Origin: Halichoerus grypus
Taxonomy: Eukaryota > Chordata > Mammalia > Carnivora > Phocidae
Assembly: GCF_964656455.1 (NCBI RefSeq)
Contig: NC_135723.1
Span: 102,687,283-102,751,282 of the forward strand
Reading direction: 5' to 3'
Length of the DNA: 64,000 nt
The translations under genes were made by a program, and so were the position numbers. Shown piece by piece: positions 33,986 through 46,960 of this stretch. A model generated the notes under the pieces. The model was not told the origin of the DNA, searched no databases, and saw only the letters and a list, made by a program, of their open reading frames with translations. Numbering within the stretch: position 1 is the stretch's first letter; each line of letters opens with the position of its first letter.

Positions 33986-36900
33986 TGTAAATGAATATGA
34001 TGTTGCATCAGAGGTGAAGCTCCCAGTCTCCTCGCAGACGTGGGGCGTGGATAGAGCATTCTTGAAGGTATCCAAGCAAAGTCTCAGAGGAACCTTAGAG
34101 TGAGGAGGGAAAGGGGCCTGGAGATGCTCTTCTCATCAGCTCCATAAAATGGCATGTAATTAGAGACTCAAAGAAAGGAGTTTTGTATATTCAGATGGGA
34201 GGAATTTTATGGGGGAAATATCCAGATGAAAATGTGAAGTATGTTGTTGGCAAAGCAACATGAACACACCCACATGGCGCACATATAGGAACTTCCAGTG
34301 ACTGTCTTGTGCTTTAAAATCCCGGGTGCAATCAAACAACCCTGGTTCATCATTTTAACTGTGAAAACCTAATCATACACATTTCCTGACATTTTGAATT
34401 TGCAAGTGTAATGTCATTTGTTTCTATGTAGTAAGAGTGTGCAGCATTTGGAGGATGTACATTTTACTTTTAGATTGTATATAGTATATTTATCAATTTG
34501 CATGATTTAGCAAAAAACAATATAGAACATTCACACCAAATACATATAGATGTCTTATTCACTGTCAGTACTACTCAATCAGACCAGTTTCCCTTCTTGG
34601 TTCTCTAAGGCCTTTTTGCAGTTAAATCCAGACACACCTGAGGATAAAAAGACAAGGTCTTCTAGGGCTGCATTGCTGCATTTATTCTCCAGAGAGCAGG
34701 ACCCCAAAACTCTGGGTCACAGTCACTTGGAATTTGCAGCTGATCAGGTGCAAGAGGAACAAAGGTGATTTTCCCTCTAACTACAAGTTTTTTTTTTAAA
34801 CAGACCTAGAGGCACATACAGACTAAGACCCAGAATAGAACTTCTGGGACCAATGCTCATTGTAATTGAAGAAACTGAACCCAGAGAATCTATCTTTGAA
34901 CAGGAATTGTGAAGAAAATATACTTTTGTAAAATTAGCATCTGTTTTTAAGAACATTTGTGTCCTGGTTTGAATTCTTCTAATTACAAATTATTTTTATT
35001 CTTTATTCCAGTGGCATGACACAGAAAATAAGCATTGGGTAATAGTTCCTCATTATTTAAAACAGAGAAAGATAAATCATCAACACCCTTAAATTGTTTA
35101 CTAACACATCAAAGCCAGCCACAGTGTTTGGCAGCTACTTGGAGAAAAGAGAGGCTCTCAGTACTTGCGGCCTCAGAATCTCAAAAACTTTTACCGCTGG
35201 AGCTCCTCATGGTATTTACAGGAGAAATGGGGGCAAAAAGTTTATTATTAGGTAAGAGTTGGCTAGAGAAAGTGAATCATTTTCCTGGACAAAAATAGAG
35301 CTGAACTCTGCTCATTACAGTTGCCAACCTCAGTGTCTTTTTTTTTTTTTTTTCCCTGTCCATTATTTGAAAAGCTCCAGCTAAGGAAAGATACCCAGGG
35401 CTTTGCCAGATCCAGATAGCCCTGGCTGATTCCCCCATCTGGAACATGCAGTGTGCTGTTGATCACTACTCTACTCCTCTTCTGTGCTGCCCAGCATAAT
35501 AAATATTAAGCAAGTGCTATGTACTTACATAATTTGCAGAGTTGATCAGCTGAATTAAAAGCTTGATTCCCTAACAACAGAAAACAGAGTGCTTTGTGCA
35601 AAGGTTAAATGCACAGTTTAATTGGCAATTGTGCATGAGAAACCTATTGCACAATGATCACAATTTGAGGGGATGCTTCAGATAGCACAGTCAGGAAATA
35701 AGTTTTGGTTTTGGCCATTAAAAAAGTCAGGTCCTAGAATTGAAGTGAAAAAAATGGGGCAGCATCAGACTACATGCCTCTCTCACCAGAAGGTAATGTT
35801 CTTCTTCCTACACCCCACCTCCTAACTCAGAGTTTAGAACATGTTAGCTATGCAGATGGTAAGGATTCTTGCCTTGCCTAAAAAATGTATCCAAATCTCC
35901 CAAACTGTTACACTTTAGGGAAATACACACATACACACGAACACACACACACCATCTTGGGTATGTTGGGTATTTACCACTTAAATGAAAGTAAATAGAA
36001 ATCTGGGGAAGTCTTGTGAAGTTCATTTGGACTGAGTAAGAGCATTTTACAACAGTGATTTCCCAAAACTATTTAAGAGAATGCCTGGCAGGAAATTACA
36101 CTGCAGGTTGTCACATCCCTTCCCTTGGAAAGTGAAGGAAGCACCCACCTTGGGCTCAAATGAAGACTGGGTTAGGGAGTTGATCATCTCGCTTCTGGCA
36201 AGGAGAAGAGGTTGTGGATAATCTCGTCCCCAAAGAGAACTGTAAGGTTTCACAGGCTTGCTCCATTTCATGCAGAAGTTGTCCCACTAGTGCACCTGTT
36301 CATCTCTCCGGGTACTGCCCACGAGAACACGTACCCTCCTCGTCTTTCCACTGAGCTGCCTACATTTACAAAAGGCTGCCCCTGGGTCCTGTCCAAGTAC
36401 TTCTGATCTGCAAGCTTTAATGTTGGTTGGTATTTTTCTGTGGCTTTCCTTGGTGCCTCTGATTATCATCTGAGGGTTTATAAAATGGGTGGCGGTGTTT
36501 CTAGTGGGAAATTAAAATTCCCTAGTAACTCCAGGTATTGCAAGCAAGCCGAAGTTGAAACCAGAAAACCCTTCTTCAGGTCTGGTTGAAGAGGATCGAG
36601 TGAAATAAAGTGTACTTAATTTTCCATCCTCATAAAACAATCTCATAAGTGTAGAGAAGCCCAACTGCAAGCTCTCATGAATTATGATCATCATTTCTTA
36701 CTGTGAATTCAGAAGGAGCTTTTTGCTTCTTGCCTGCTGTAAAAGCCAGCTCAGGAGGCCGCAGCGCATATCAGTCATCATTATGATGCTAATGGTTGCA
36801 GTTGGTTCTGGAATGGAAATATTAAAATTGCAGTTCTCATTTCTCTCTTGCCGGAGGGAGGGACGAGACAGTCAGATGGCATTGACCTTTGGCCGTTGAC

Positions 36901-37349
36901 GGAAAACGTTAGCAGAGGTGCACTTAGACCTCAGTGCATCGGGGCCTGAGGACGCTGTAGGAGGCCGTCCACAGCAACCTCCAGCTTCAGACTGGACTCT
37001 CTGGTTTAGTTGAGAAAACCTTGTAGAAAGAAACTTTATTCCCAATTTTGAGCCAAATGTTGGTGAACAGGAGTTGAAGAGATGGATAGCTATGTCTCAG
37101 AGACCCTCTTTCCCATAACCTTCCGTCTCCCCAGCTGGTGGAGGAAAGGTCCCAAACGGGAGAGACCTCAAGAAGCAGGGACACTAAGGGATGCCCCACG
37201 GGCCCCGCCATCCAGCGCAGGTCCTGCGGGTCACTGCAGTGCTGAGCAGCTCCAGGGGTCTTCCTGGGGCAAACCTACCTTTGCCAGCAGCCTGCCATGG
37301 TGCCTAAAAGTCTCTCAGCCGTCCCTCTGCTAGGGGAGACCTTGAACCC
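33986..37349. other. Unique sequence with simple tracts
   Basis: Mostly AT-rich. A T run lies at 35338-35355, a small CA tract at 35930-35952, and a stretch rich in TAAT/ATGAT motifs at 36680-36840 (atgatcatcat, tcatcattatgatgctaatg). Frames are short. No exon or repeat family is recognised. The 36680-36840 block could be a conserved non-coding element, but this cannot be decided from sequence alone. Confidence 0.4.
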
Positions 37350-37530
37350 TGGGGCCAGGGTGCACAGTTGGGTTCTGGCTTTACTTTTTAATAACTGGAT
37401 GACTTAGAGCAAAATGTATTCTGGTGACAATGGCAGCCCCCACCTCAAAACGGCATTGGGAGGATGGTGTGAGTTAATGCTTCCAACGAACTTACAGTAG
37501 GGTCTGACATGTTCTAAGTGTGCTGGAAGG
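37350..37530 (+). mobile_element. MIR fragment, diverged
   Basis: The order ttctggctttactttttaat, ataactggatgacttagagc, gaggatggtgtgagttaatg and cttacagtagggtctgacat resembles MIR from the B-box region to the 3' end. Confidence 0.5.
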
Positions 37531-38382
37531 TTAGTTATTTTTCTGTGTAATCTCTGTGTGCTGCCTGGGAGCTGGGAACAAGAAGCAGCTCGCAAGAGTT
37601 AGTTAATTCCATTCCCTCCAGACCCCGGACTAGCCCTGTGGCTGTGGGTGCGGCAGGGTAAGAGGCCTGAAGACGGGGGCTCCGTCCAGGGTGGCGACGG
37701 AAGGGCCGCCCCGAGTGCCTGGAAAGAGCAAGATCGTCCGGGGAGAGGATCACCAACGCACAGTGGGGGCTGCAGGCCCAGGCGCTGGGGGGCTTCCCCC
37801 AGAGCACTCTTAGGAGACACGTGTCCGTATTCGTAGCTCTCCTTCCAGACCAGCAGGCCTGGTATCTCCCAGCTAGTAAACTGGAGCAGGGATCTCATGC
37901 AGGTGATCGCCCAAACTCAGCCCTGCCTGCACCTGCACCTCAGCCGAGTCCTCCCAGCTGTCCCAGGGCCACCGCGAGCGCCTCTTCTCAGGGGAGCCCC
38001 GACCGGGGAAGCCGGGTCCCTGAGAAGCCAGTTTCTCCCTCTCGGCAGCCCCAGGCCCAGCTTCCTTCCAGGGAGGGGCTGTCACTGCCCAGCCGTTCCC
38101 GGGTGTGGCCCCGGGGGGCGGGGGCGGGAGGAAAGGGCCACCACAGCCAGACCCTCCTAGAGGAGGAACAGGGCCACCGGCATTTCACGTGGGGTTGGGA
38201 CCATCATACTTTCCGGCTGGGGGGCCTCACGCCGCCTCTGTGGTTCTTTTGGGCCCACCTGCTTGGGAAGTGAGTGGAGGGGAAGTTGCACCTGTTGCAG
38301 GAGTGCTGTGGTCAGTGTGAAAACCCTGCTCTTCAAGAACTGGTCGTTGGCTTGTGGGGCTTTTGCTGACTTCTCCAGAATC
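37531..38382. other. GC-rich unique sequence
   Basis: GC content is high, especially at 37620-38140. Frames are longest here because stops are rare (150 codons at 37821-38273 plus strand), but they overlap frames on both strands and have no domain. Confidence 0.4.
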
Positions 38383-38611
38383 TGGGCGAAGAAGTTTTTT
38401 TTTTTTAAAAGATTTTATTTATTTATTTGAGAGAGAGAGAGAGAGAGACAGCGAGAGAGGGAACACAAGCAGGGGGGAGAGGGAGAAGCAGGCTTCCCGC
38501 GGAGCAGGGAGCCCGATGCGGGGCTCGATCCCAGGACCCTGAGATCATGACCTGAGCCGAAGGCAGACGCTTAACGACTGAGCCACCCAGGCGCCCTGGG
38601 CGAAGAAGTTT
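38383..38611 (-). mobile_element. Carnivore tRNA-Lys SINE, minus strand
   Basis: Body 38398-38596 on the minus strand: head gggcgcctgggtggctcagt, A box, B-box area gggatcgagccccgc, agcaggcttcccgcg-type arctoid body, (CT)n, then aataaataaataaaatc and an A-tail. A perfect 15-base duplication, tgggcgaagaagttt, lies at 38383-38397 and 38597-38611. The perfect flanks and low divergence suggest a young copy. Confidence 0.97.
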
Positions 38612-39759
38612 ATCTCTGGTTTTCTTTTAGGCTCTCAGATGGGTAGCTGCGGGGCGGGCTTTTGTCCCCGTCCCCACCCCCACAAGCCGGAGGCTTTGGT
38701 CCGCTGTAGCCAGGGGCTCCCTCCATGACCACGGTCACCCGGCCTTCAGTAGCTGCAGCCTCCCGTGCCCCTTGGTGTTTGGAGATGCCCGAACCCTGAA
38801 ACCGCCCACCCCACCTTCCTCAGGGCTCACGCCGAGTGCAGTGAGGCCTTTATCCTGGAGCAGCCCCCCATTTATGAACTTCTGTTGGGCTCACGGGAAG
38901 GGATAAGCTGACTCCCCGCCTGCCCCCCGCGCTGGCTGTTCCGCAGTGTCCAGCAGGTGCACTTGCAGACATTAAGACTTGACCGCCGCCCACTGGCTGA
39001 CGGCCACACCCTTGCCTCTGGTCTGAGTAGCCTGGTGCCACGGTGCAGCGGGCCGGCGGGGCCCTTCAGGGACTCTGCAGGAACGGCGCAATCAGCAGCC
39101 GATAACGCAGCATGACGTGCACACCGGCTGGAAAACCAGAGAGAGGCAGAGGGAGGCAGAGGGAGGCATCGACTGCACTTCCAGAGGGAAGCAGCCCTCT
39201 TCCTTCCTCACACACAACACCAGGATGAGCAAATTGGAAGGCGGTCTTTGAGGGATGGTGACTTCCTCCTTTTCCCCAAAACTAAATTGTGTCTCTAAGC
39301 GGCAGTTCTTAGCGCATGCGAAGCCCCCAGGGACAGGGGGCTGGAAACGCTGGAAGCTTCGCAGGCACCACCACTAATGAGGAACAAAGTCACTATTTAT
39401 CTGAAATGGCTGACACAGCGCCAGAAGCTATCAGCACACTTAACACATCTCAAGTATGTGTTTAGGTTCTAAATGACAGGATTTCAAGACCAAAGGCCTG
39501 CTGAAAATTCCAGCAGCCCAATTTATCCACAAAAGCATGAAGCCAGCATCTATTTAACATCAGGCTGTTTGAAATGGAGATTTGAGAAATGTGCTCTTGA
39601 TGTAGGGCCTCCAGAAAAAGACTTCCTGCGCTCGCGCGGGGGTTCCCGTGACCTCCGAGGACTTTTCTGCAGAGCAGTACCCAGCCCGAGCCCGGTGGCG
39701 TTCACTGAGAGAAGCTGAATAACTGAATGAACAGATGGCCCCTTTGATTTGTAGCCGGG
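38612..39759. other. Unique GC-rich sequence
   Basis: GC-rich with scattered CpGs (38640-39110, 39620-39700). It contains no recognised repeat or exon. A short gaggcagaggga repeat lies at 39141-39167. Confidence 0.4.
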
Positions 39760-39957
39760 AGTAGAGGCTTTGAGCCAGACACGCCCAGGTTCCAGTGCCA
39801 CAGGTCGGAATCATTAGGCCGATTACCTAGACTCTCTGAGTCTCCCTTTCCCTATCTGTGAACTGGGGGTGAAATACGTATCTCAGAGTGTTGCTGTGAG
39901 ACTCAAATGAGCTATTTCATGGTATACAGAAGCAGCTAAATAAATGCTGGGCCCCTT
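39760..39957 (+). mobile_element. MIR
   Basis: gccaggttccagtgcc-type B-box region, attacctagactctctgagt, tttccctatctgtgaactgg, gtgttgctgtgagactcaaa, tgagctatttcatgg and ctaaataaatgctgg follow full MIR order in plus orientation. Confidence 0.85.
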
Positions 39958-40204
39958 AGTGGCCTTTCTGCCTGAGGGGGGCAGTATCGAGCGGACGTGG
40001 AGAAACTAGAGAAGAGTAGGAATGGGGTTAGGGGCTAGACCAAACACAGAACACTCACACAGAGTTCCCTTCTCCGAAGCCAGCTGGGGTCTGTGCTTTG
40101 TGTCAGGGTCTTGTCTGCCCGCTAGGCTGCTAACAGCAGGAGAGAAATGGCCCTTCCTGAAGTATGTCTGCGACCAGCACCCTTGTGTCATCCGAGAGCC
40201 TCCT

Positions 40205-40320
40205 CCCAACACAGCATTGCAGCTCCCACCCCCGGCAGGCTGAATCAGAAGCTACATTTTAACAAGATCCCCGATGATTCACTTGCACTTTGAAGGGCAG
40301 CGCCGGCCTGCAGCCCCTGG
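40205..40320. mobile_element. MER5A-type hAT-Charlie fragment
   Basis: Contains ggctgaatcagaagctacat, tttaacaagatccccgatga and ttcacttgcactttgaa, closely matching the remembered MER5A order (gaatctgcattttaacaaga, tccccaggtgattc). Confidence 0.7.
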
Positions 40321-41943
40321 ACCATCCCTGGTTTACTGGGTTCATTGATTGATGAAGTCCCCACAGCTGAGCCGAGCGGCGGGGGGAGGCACTTGCAGAG
40401 ATTTTTCCAATATTAGATTGGGTTCCTCAGCCAGTCACCAGACAACAGAGTACATCTATCTAATACTACATTCCTACTGCTTTTGGAAAGGCCAGCAGGG
40501 GAACTAGTCATGGCGCCAGTAAACAAATGCATTTCCCGGGTCCTCTTCTTTCCTCCCCACTGCCAGAAATGACAAGTGTTTTGAGGTCCTGTGAGGACCT
40601 ACCCAGTTAGCAGCCAGACTATTTCTGAGTGTCTCAATGGCAGGGTTAGGGGCCCCCCAGGAACCATCAGGGACCCCATCAGGGCTAACTCTGTAGGGAG
40701 GAGAACACAAGACAAAAGCTCCCAGACATAAGGGAAAGGGTGAGTCTCTTGGAATTCATCCTCATCAACCACTAGATCCCATCTGCCAACAGATCTGGCT
40801 GTAGAGTCCCTACAAGAGCTCTTTCTGGAAGAGCCATGGACAATTACTCCTATTAAAAAATGTAGAGAGGCACAGAGACTCTCAGAGATCCATATTCACC
40901 CAAAAGAGGAAGGAAGGGTCTTAAGGTGATCCTTTGCTTTCAAGTTACAGAACGCCTGTAGCGGTTCCTCCTGGCCCCCCAGCGAGCCAACGCCAGACCT
41001 CCACAAGGCGCCAGCCCCAGGGCAAAGATGGCGTGCCCTCATTCTGTTCTAGCTGCTGCCATGTCCCGGGCCACGTGGACTCATGGCGCCTTTGCTGTTT
41101 TAGCACAGCTCACGGGTTTGTGTTGCTGCTGTTTCTGCCAAATTACGAACTTCACGTATGTGTTAAGGCTTCACACTTGAGCTAAATCCAATCTGACTCA
41201 GAGATTTAACCAGGGAAGTGAAAATACACCCTGAAAGAGAAAAAGGAAAAAGGTCCAAGGAAACAGTGGAACATACATGAGATCTCTACTAATTCTTACC
41301 AGATGGCCCATATTTCTGCAGTTTCTCTTCCCACAAAATGGGAACAAAAGCGCTTACCTAGTCAAAGCTCTTCTGGGATGGGGGAAGTCAGTATCAGGCT
41401 CTGTTGTTGGCCCTCATCAACTTTTAAACACAAGCCTCCAGTTTAAGGAAATAGAATTAAAAACAACCAACAACAACAACTCTGAAATTACCATTTGGTA
41501 ACTCCTTCACTTAGATACCTTTGGGCAAAGCCCAGACCAAAAAGGAAGAGGAGGGTGTGGTTGTCCACAGTACCAGCCCATGGTCTGAGGGTTCGCACCT
41601 GTTTTCCTGAGCTCCTTGACTACACTGATCTCATCCAACGAACACTTTGGGCTCTGAAGCTATGAGCAGCACGTTTGAAGCGAGACTGGTCCTTGGAACT
41701 TTCAAATGTTGGTTTACAAGGAATTGCTAATTATTTGATGATGCTCCTCACCTCCTCCCACCCCCAACACACACATACAGAAAAGATGGAATAGGATGGA
41801 ACAGAAACTCAAATTTAAAGCATTAAGAGATTCTGCCAACTGAAAATCATGTACCTCTGAAATATTATTGTTTACGTGGGACAGTAAGATTTAGTTCATG
41901 AGCACTAGAATTATACCCAGCTTTTTAAGGAAATTACATGTAG
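40321..41943. other. Unique sequence, nothing recognised
   Basis: Mixed-composition DNA. The longest frames are short (about 83 codons). I see no repeat family, exon or RNA gene. Confidence 0.4.
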
Positions 41944-42089
41944 AAAGATACATTTTTCTTTTTTTTTTAAGATTTTATTTTTAAGTAATCTCTATACCCA
42001 ACATGGGGCTTGAACTCACAACCCCACGATCCAGAATCACATGTTCTACCAACTGAGCCAGCCAGGTGCCCCCAAAATTACATTTTTCT
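41944..42089 (-). mobile_element. Short tRNA-Lys SINE, minus strand
   Basis: Body about 41960-42073. The minus strand starts gggggcacctggctggctca and has A box ggctcagttggtagaacat, B-box region gtgagttcaagccccatg and the tail aaaataaaatctt. It lacks the (CT)n section, so it is the older short type. The flanks tacatttttct (41949-41959, 42079-42089) are identical, and the match extends to 16 bases with two mismatches. Confidence 0.9.
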
Positions 42090-44157
42090 AAAATAAAATA
42101 AAAGCCTATAAGCTGTAAACAGACCTTGTTCTTAGAGATGAGTTCATCTATAGCCAGCTTTCACTCACCTAGATTTGTACAAGCAACAAGAGGTCTATTA
42201 AGGAAACATAAAGGTAATGAATGCTCGAACCTTCCAGAGGCCTGAGTTCCTCCCTTCGTCCCTTCTTTACTGAGATAGGGGTGCCAAGGAAGACCTGATC
42301 TTTCCATTTTCATCTGCGCAACCGGGGATAGGGAAGCTAAAAAGCACTGTTGTGACCACAAAGGAAGAAGCGAGGAGAGGGGCATAGATGGTCTCCACAC
42401 TGCCTGCTGGATCATCAATTTCAGAGTTTAGGGCTGATGAACAGAATTACAGGTTGACTCAAAGGGAATCTGGAGAAGCCTGGTAGAAGGGAATGTGTTG
42501 TGATTCATTATACATTCTCACTCTGCTGTAGTTTACTGGGTAGTAAAATTTATTTCTCTGGACACTCAGGATGTAATTAATATAAAGAAAGAAGCAAAAG
42601 AAATCAAGGAATGATGAGGAACATCATATTTAAAATCCATCCAACATGGGTTTTCCTGTTTTATCAACAGAAAAATGAATTACCCAAGTTGGTGTGCTGA
42701 GATTTTGCTTTTTGGGTAGAGGTTTGGTTGGGATCCGGGGGAAACCAGCCACTTGCTTATCAGAGGGAGCAGATGAGGAGCAGAAATTGCCATTATCACA
42801 AGGTCCAGGTCCCCTCATTCACACACTCGGCCTCCTCGCCACACACCTCACCAAGCCCAACAGCCTTACCACCATTACTGCTACCCAAAATTGCCCAGAC
42901 TTGCAGATTACCTTCAAAGGGCTTGAGACAGCAACTTTATCGTCCAAGGTAACTGAATAGCGTATTGATATTAAATCAAATCATTCGGCTAATTGATCAG
43001 CTTCTTTAGAATTAAAATATGTATTCACCTTTAGGTGGCCTAATGCGTGGAAATGTGAATTATTCATGGGCTTTCTTTGGGTTGCAGGAAACCCTAATAT
43101 AGCCTTTGTTTCCTAATGTATTTGATAGGCTCTTTGTGTATGATCACATTATATGAGTATAGCTGGCAGTAAATTTTAAATTATATAGTCTGCAGTTTTG
43201 CACTAAGAGATGGTAGGAGGTGATTCATCATTTTCCTTGTCTTCCTGTTTACATGCGGACGTATAATTCATGCTCAGAAACCATCTTTCAATTCATCTGG
43301 AAGCACTCCAGTGTACCACCACAGAATCTGTCCCTGCCAATCTGGCATTATAAATCACTTTTCTATTAAACAGCAGGGCTAAAAATGCAAACATACGTAC
43401 TTTAAATATATGTAGCCATCTCTAATTCCCGGCAGATGAGCCAAAATTAAAGGATTGTCAAAAAAAAAAAAAAAAAAAAAAAAGCCAGTACTGGAATTTA
43501 ATGAATGAATTTGTTGACTTTAGGGCATCAGAAATTTGCATCTCTATACTCATATGGAAGAGATGTGCATATATAGATTTCCCAGATGGGTCTATATTTG
43601 GAGAGTGTGTATTTTGCAGAAATCGTGGTACTCTAAATCTTGATTATTCTGAAATTTTACTTCCTAAGATGTTTTTCTCAGGCAGTGTTATAAGACAGTT
43701 GAATGGCAGGAGAAAAAAAAAGTGAAGCCAACTATCTGCCACCTCCTTGACCTTCATGCCCAGGCCAGGATAAGGAAGCCAGCAGATCAGCATAATAGCC
43801 CCTAGGGTCGCTAATGCTCTTCGTCTCCAAACAAAGAGAAAACCTGTTCACCAAACCCACTTCCGGAAGCAGGTGTGTGATTTAGACATTCCAGAAAGGT
43901 TTGCACCAGTAACTGGTTCTTGCCCAGCAAACAAACACAACCATGGGACTCTAGCCCCTGAATCTGTAGTACCATCTAATCTGAGATTGGGGGGAAACAC
44001 ACACCTGCTCACATATACACACACGCACATGAACACTCCCATTTATCTGACCTCCTTGAGGAAGGAGAGCTTCCCAGGTAACAGAAGCCAACTCACTTAA
44101 GAGGTTTTTGTTTAATATTGCAACTGGTTTATTGGAAACTTCTGAAATTGTATTATT
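42090..44157. other. Unique AT-rich sequence, A-run
   Basis: Largely AT-rich at 42950-43480. A pure A-run of 24 bases lies at 43460-43483 with no recognisable body before it. Homeodomain-like TAAT/ATTA motifs are dense at 42950-43060. Frames are short. Confidence 0.4.
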
Positions 44158-44315
44158 TGCTTTCCTCCCTTCTCTCCTTCCCTCCCTTCCTTCCTTCCTT
44201 CCTTCCTTCCTGTAGGCTCTACACACAACATGACGCTTGAACTCATGACCCTGAGATCAAGAGTCGCATGCTTTACCGACTGAGCCAGCCAGGCACCCCT
44301 GCTTGCCTCCTTTCT
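44158..44315 (-). mobile_element. Short tRNA-Lys SINE with (GGAA)n tail
   Basis: Minus strand: head ggggtgcctggctggctcag, A box cagtcggtaaagcatg, ctcagggtcatgagttcaag B-box area, then a tail expanded to (ggaa)n, seen as cttccttcc on plus at 44174-44210. The imperfect duplication tgctttcctcccttct / tgcttgcctcctttct flanks it (14 of 16). Confidence 0.85.
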
Positions 44316-46269
44316 TGAGCAAAGGACACGAAACACAGTTTTGTTTCAGTCTTTGATTCTGTTGGGAATTGTTAGGAGTACATGGGTCTCAACTATAGAC
44401 TGTCTGGCACCTGCCTCAGAGCTCACCCAGTCTTCTGTGTGAGCCTTCTGCTGGGCACATTCCAAGAACCAGTTTGCTAGGATTGCATTATAAATTAGGA
44501 GTTGATAAGTCCTGAAGAAATGCCTGGGAAGAAATGCTTCCCTTCCTGCAGAGTCAAGCATGAAGGCTTTCGTGAACAAGTCCTACCTTAACACTTTTGG
44601 AGACCCCAGGGGCTTTTTGTCAGGGTGGGGGGCATCTTCTTTCTTATTTCATCATTGGTCCTGAGTTAGTGATCTGGTCAACAGGGTCTTATTATGTGTG
44701 TGGAGAGCACATGCAGGTCTCAGTTGAAACTGGACTTGGAAGAGCATTGGCAGGGCGCCCGGCATGGAAACAGGGGTCCCTGCTTTTCACTCAGGCTCCC
44801 CACTTCCCCATCCAGTCACTTTCTGCCTTCATTACTTTTGTTAAACAGACTATCTGATTACCTTTTCAGTGACCCATGACCAGTGGCTTAGTTTTCTTTA
44901 ACAGTAAATCACAAGGTGCCTTAACTATTGAAAATTGTATTAAAATGGTTATGATAATGACTTCATCACTCTCTGAGATTTCCAGATTTTCTCTTAATTC
45001 CAGGGAAGTGGCCACACGGAGGCATCTGAGAATTGCTGTTAACCTCCACGGAATTTAAAATAGGAGTGGAGGAACAATGTTGGAGGCAGGCCAAGCCCTT
45101 TTCAGAGATAATGATCATCATATAATATCCCCTGTTTAAATATAACTCTTTTGCATTATTAAAAAAAATTATTACCATAATTCATGGTAAACTGAGAATT
45201 TAATTTTCCCTAAATTAGTTAGAAAAAGATGAAGGATCTTTGCTATGCTTAATTTGGTGACCATGGGGACAGAAAATCTTTTGAGGAGAGCCTCTGGAGC
45301 ATGGCATATGATTCTGTGCATTGTGCCCTAAATGCCCAGTTCCATTTTCCCACCGACCCTTCCCCATGAATCTGCCATAGCATCCACAGCACTCCGTCTT
45401 TTCTCAGACCTGCATACGTTTAGACACATTTTCATCTTTAAGCCTTTACTCCTGAACGGATCACCCTTGACTCTCCCCTTCCTGCCACAAATGAAGTTTT
45501 TTACATTTGCAAAGCACAACTCAAATTCCTGTGCCTTCATGTTCTCCAGCCCCGTGTTCCCCTGTGCTTCTCCAGATCTTAACCATTGAGCTGGGGATAA
45601 AAGAACTGGGCAGTTTGAAACAAACTAAAACAATGTATCATGCCATAGAGGAACATCTTCTTGAATTTCAGCAGAACAGGGAGATCCTCTTCTGTGTTTT
45701 TCATCTGCCTTATGAGCACCTGCCTCACTTACCTTCGGATCTTTGCTGATCAGTGCTTCAGGCTGAGGCTGAAGGCACCAGAGCTCAGCTGGGAATATTT
45801 TAATAGCCTGATTGGCAAGAGCTGCAACACCCTAATCTTGCAGGTCATAGGAAGGGTTTTGTTTGTTGTTGTTGGTCAGCTAGGACCTTACCACCTCCTC
45901 CATAAATGCTATACTATACAATAATTTTTCAAGGGGTAATCCTTGAGAAAATTGGAAGCAACCCAGTGAGGCTGTGGAGATCATGTTTGAAACTTCAATA
46001 AGGTAGAGTGTTAATGAGAAGAGAGGCTTGGTTTTTGCTCCTGTGGGCAAAAGACATATTTGCATAAACGAAGTCTGCCCCACATCCTATTACAAATCCC
46101 TAGCCCCCAAGAGATGCTTCCGTTGGTCAAAGGACAACTGCACGTGAAGGGCAAGTGGAGGAAATGCAGAGGCACAGACTGGGCTAACAGAGGGACAGAC
46201 CACGAGGGCGCGAGTCACTGACTGTGGATGAGCGAACGTGCTTCCTCTCCATCCATCTGCCTGTCATTC
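44316..46269. other. Unique sequence, nothing recognised
   Basis: Mixed DNA. The word atgatcatcat at 45111-45121 is shared with 36684-36694. A small hairpin ttaccataattcatggtaa lies at 45172-45190. Frames are short (up to 88 codons). Confidence 0.35.
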
Positions 46270-46960
46270 CCCCATTCATACATTTTACAGGTATTTCTTG
46301 AACATCCACTATGTGCTAAGTACCAGGGGTTCAATGGTGAGCATCAGTAGAAATAATAATACATGGCCAGAGAGACAGATAAGGATCAAACATAACTGCA
46401 CAAGCAAATGTAGAGAAGCGGCCGCCCCCAGTGACCTGAACCTGAAACAGGTGTGAACACTGGTAAGGGCCTGTGATGGTGAATGTAAGCCAGACTTTGC
46501 TGGGGAGCATGCGACGACAGAGATTGGGGGGGTGAGTATAGTGGAGAGAGTGGGAAGAATATTCTAGGCAGAAGGAAGTGGGGGAGGATCAGGCTGAGTG
46601 TTGCCGGGGTAGAGAGAACGAAGGAGGGGCTGCGAGGTGCCCCATGGGCCACGCTCTAGAGTTTAATGTCATCCTCGGAGTGGTGGGACCCCATGACAAG
46701 GGCTCAGAGGTTGGGTAGGGTGGGGACGCTGTCACATCTGCTCTTGAAAGCAGATGGGAGGGGAATGAGCACGGAGGTGACAGAATGGCTCAGAGGTCAC
46801 AGTTGTACCAGGCCAGCCACGCAGACTGCTGGGCCCTGATGGTGGTGGTTGAGATGGAGAGAGACACTATGATGTGACGTTCATGTGACAAGGTGGTGGG
46901 GATTCGCAGAGGGGCATCCAGGATTACTGCTAACTTCTGTGCCCAAGGTGACAAAATATA
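46270..46960. mobile_element. Ancient L2-like repeat remnant
   Basis: The series cattttacaggtatttcttg, aacatccactatgtgctaag, taccaggggttcaatggtga, ttggtagtggag-like purine-rich stretches, and ttgagatggagagagacact through gatgtgac follows an old mammal-wide repeat of the L2 or related class. It is diverged, and subfamily and boundaries are uncertain. Confidence 0.4.

Noticed and set aside
43460..43483. A-run as the tail of a processed pseudogene
   Set aside because: No recognisable gene or repeat body precedes it and no flanking duplication is clear.
41960..44299. tRNA-Lys-like genes at 41960-42073 and 44174-44299
   Set aside because: Both have SINE-type tails and target duplications, and their tRNA parts are diverged. 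They are SINEs, not tRNA genes.
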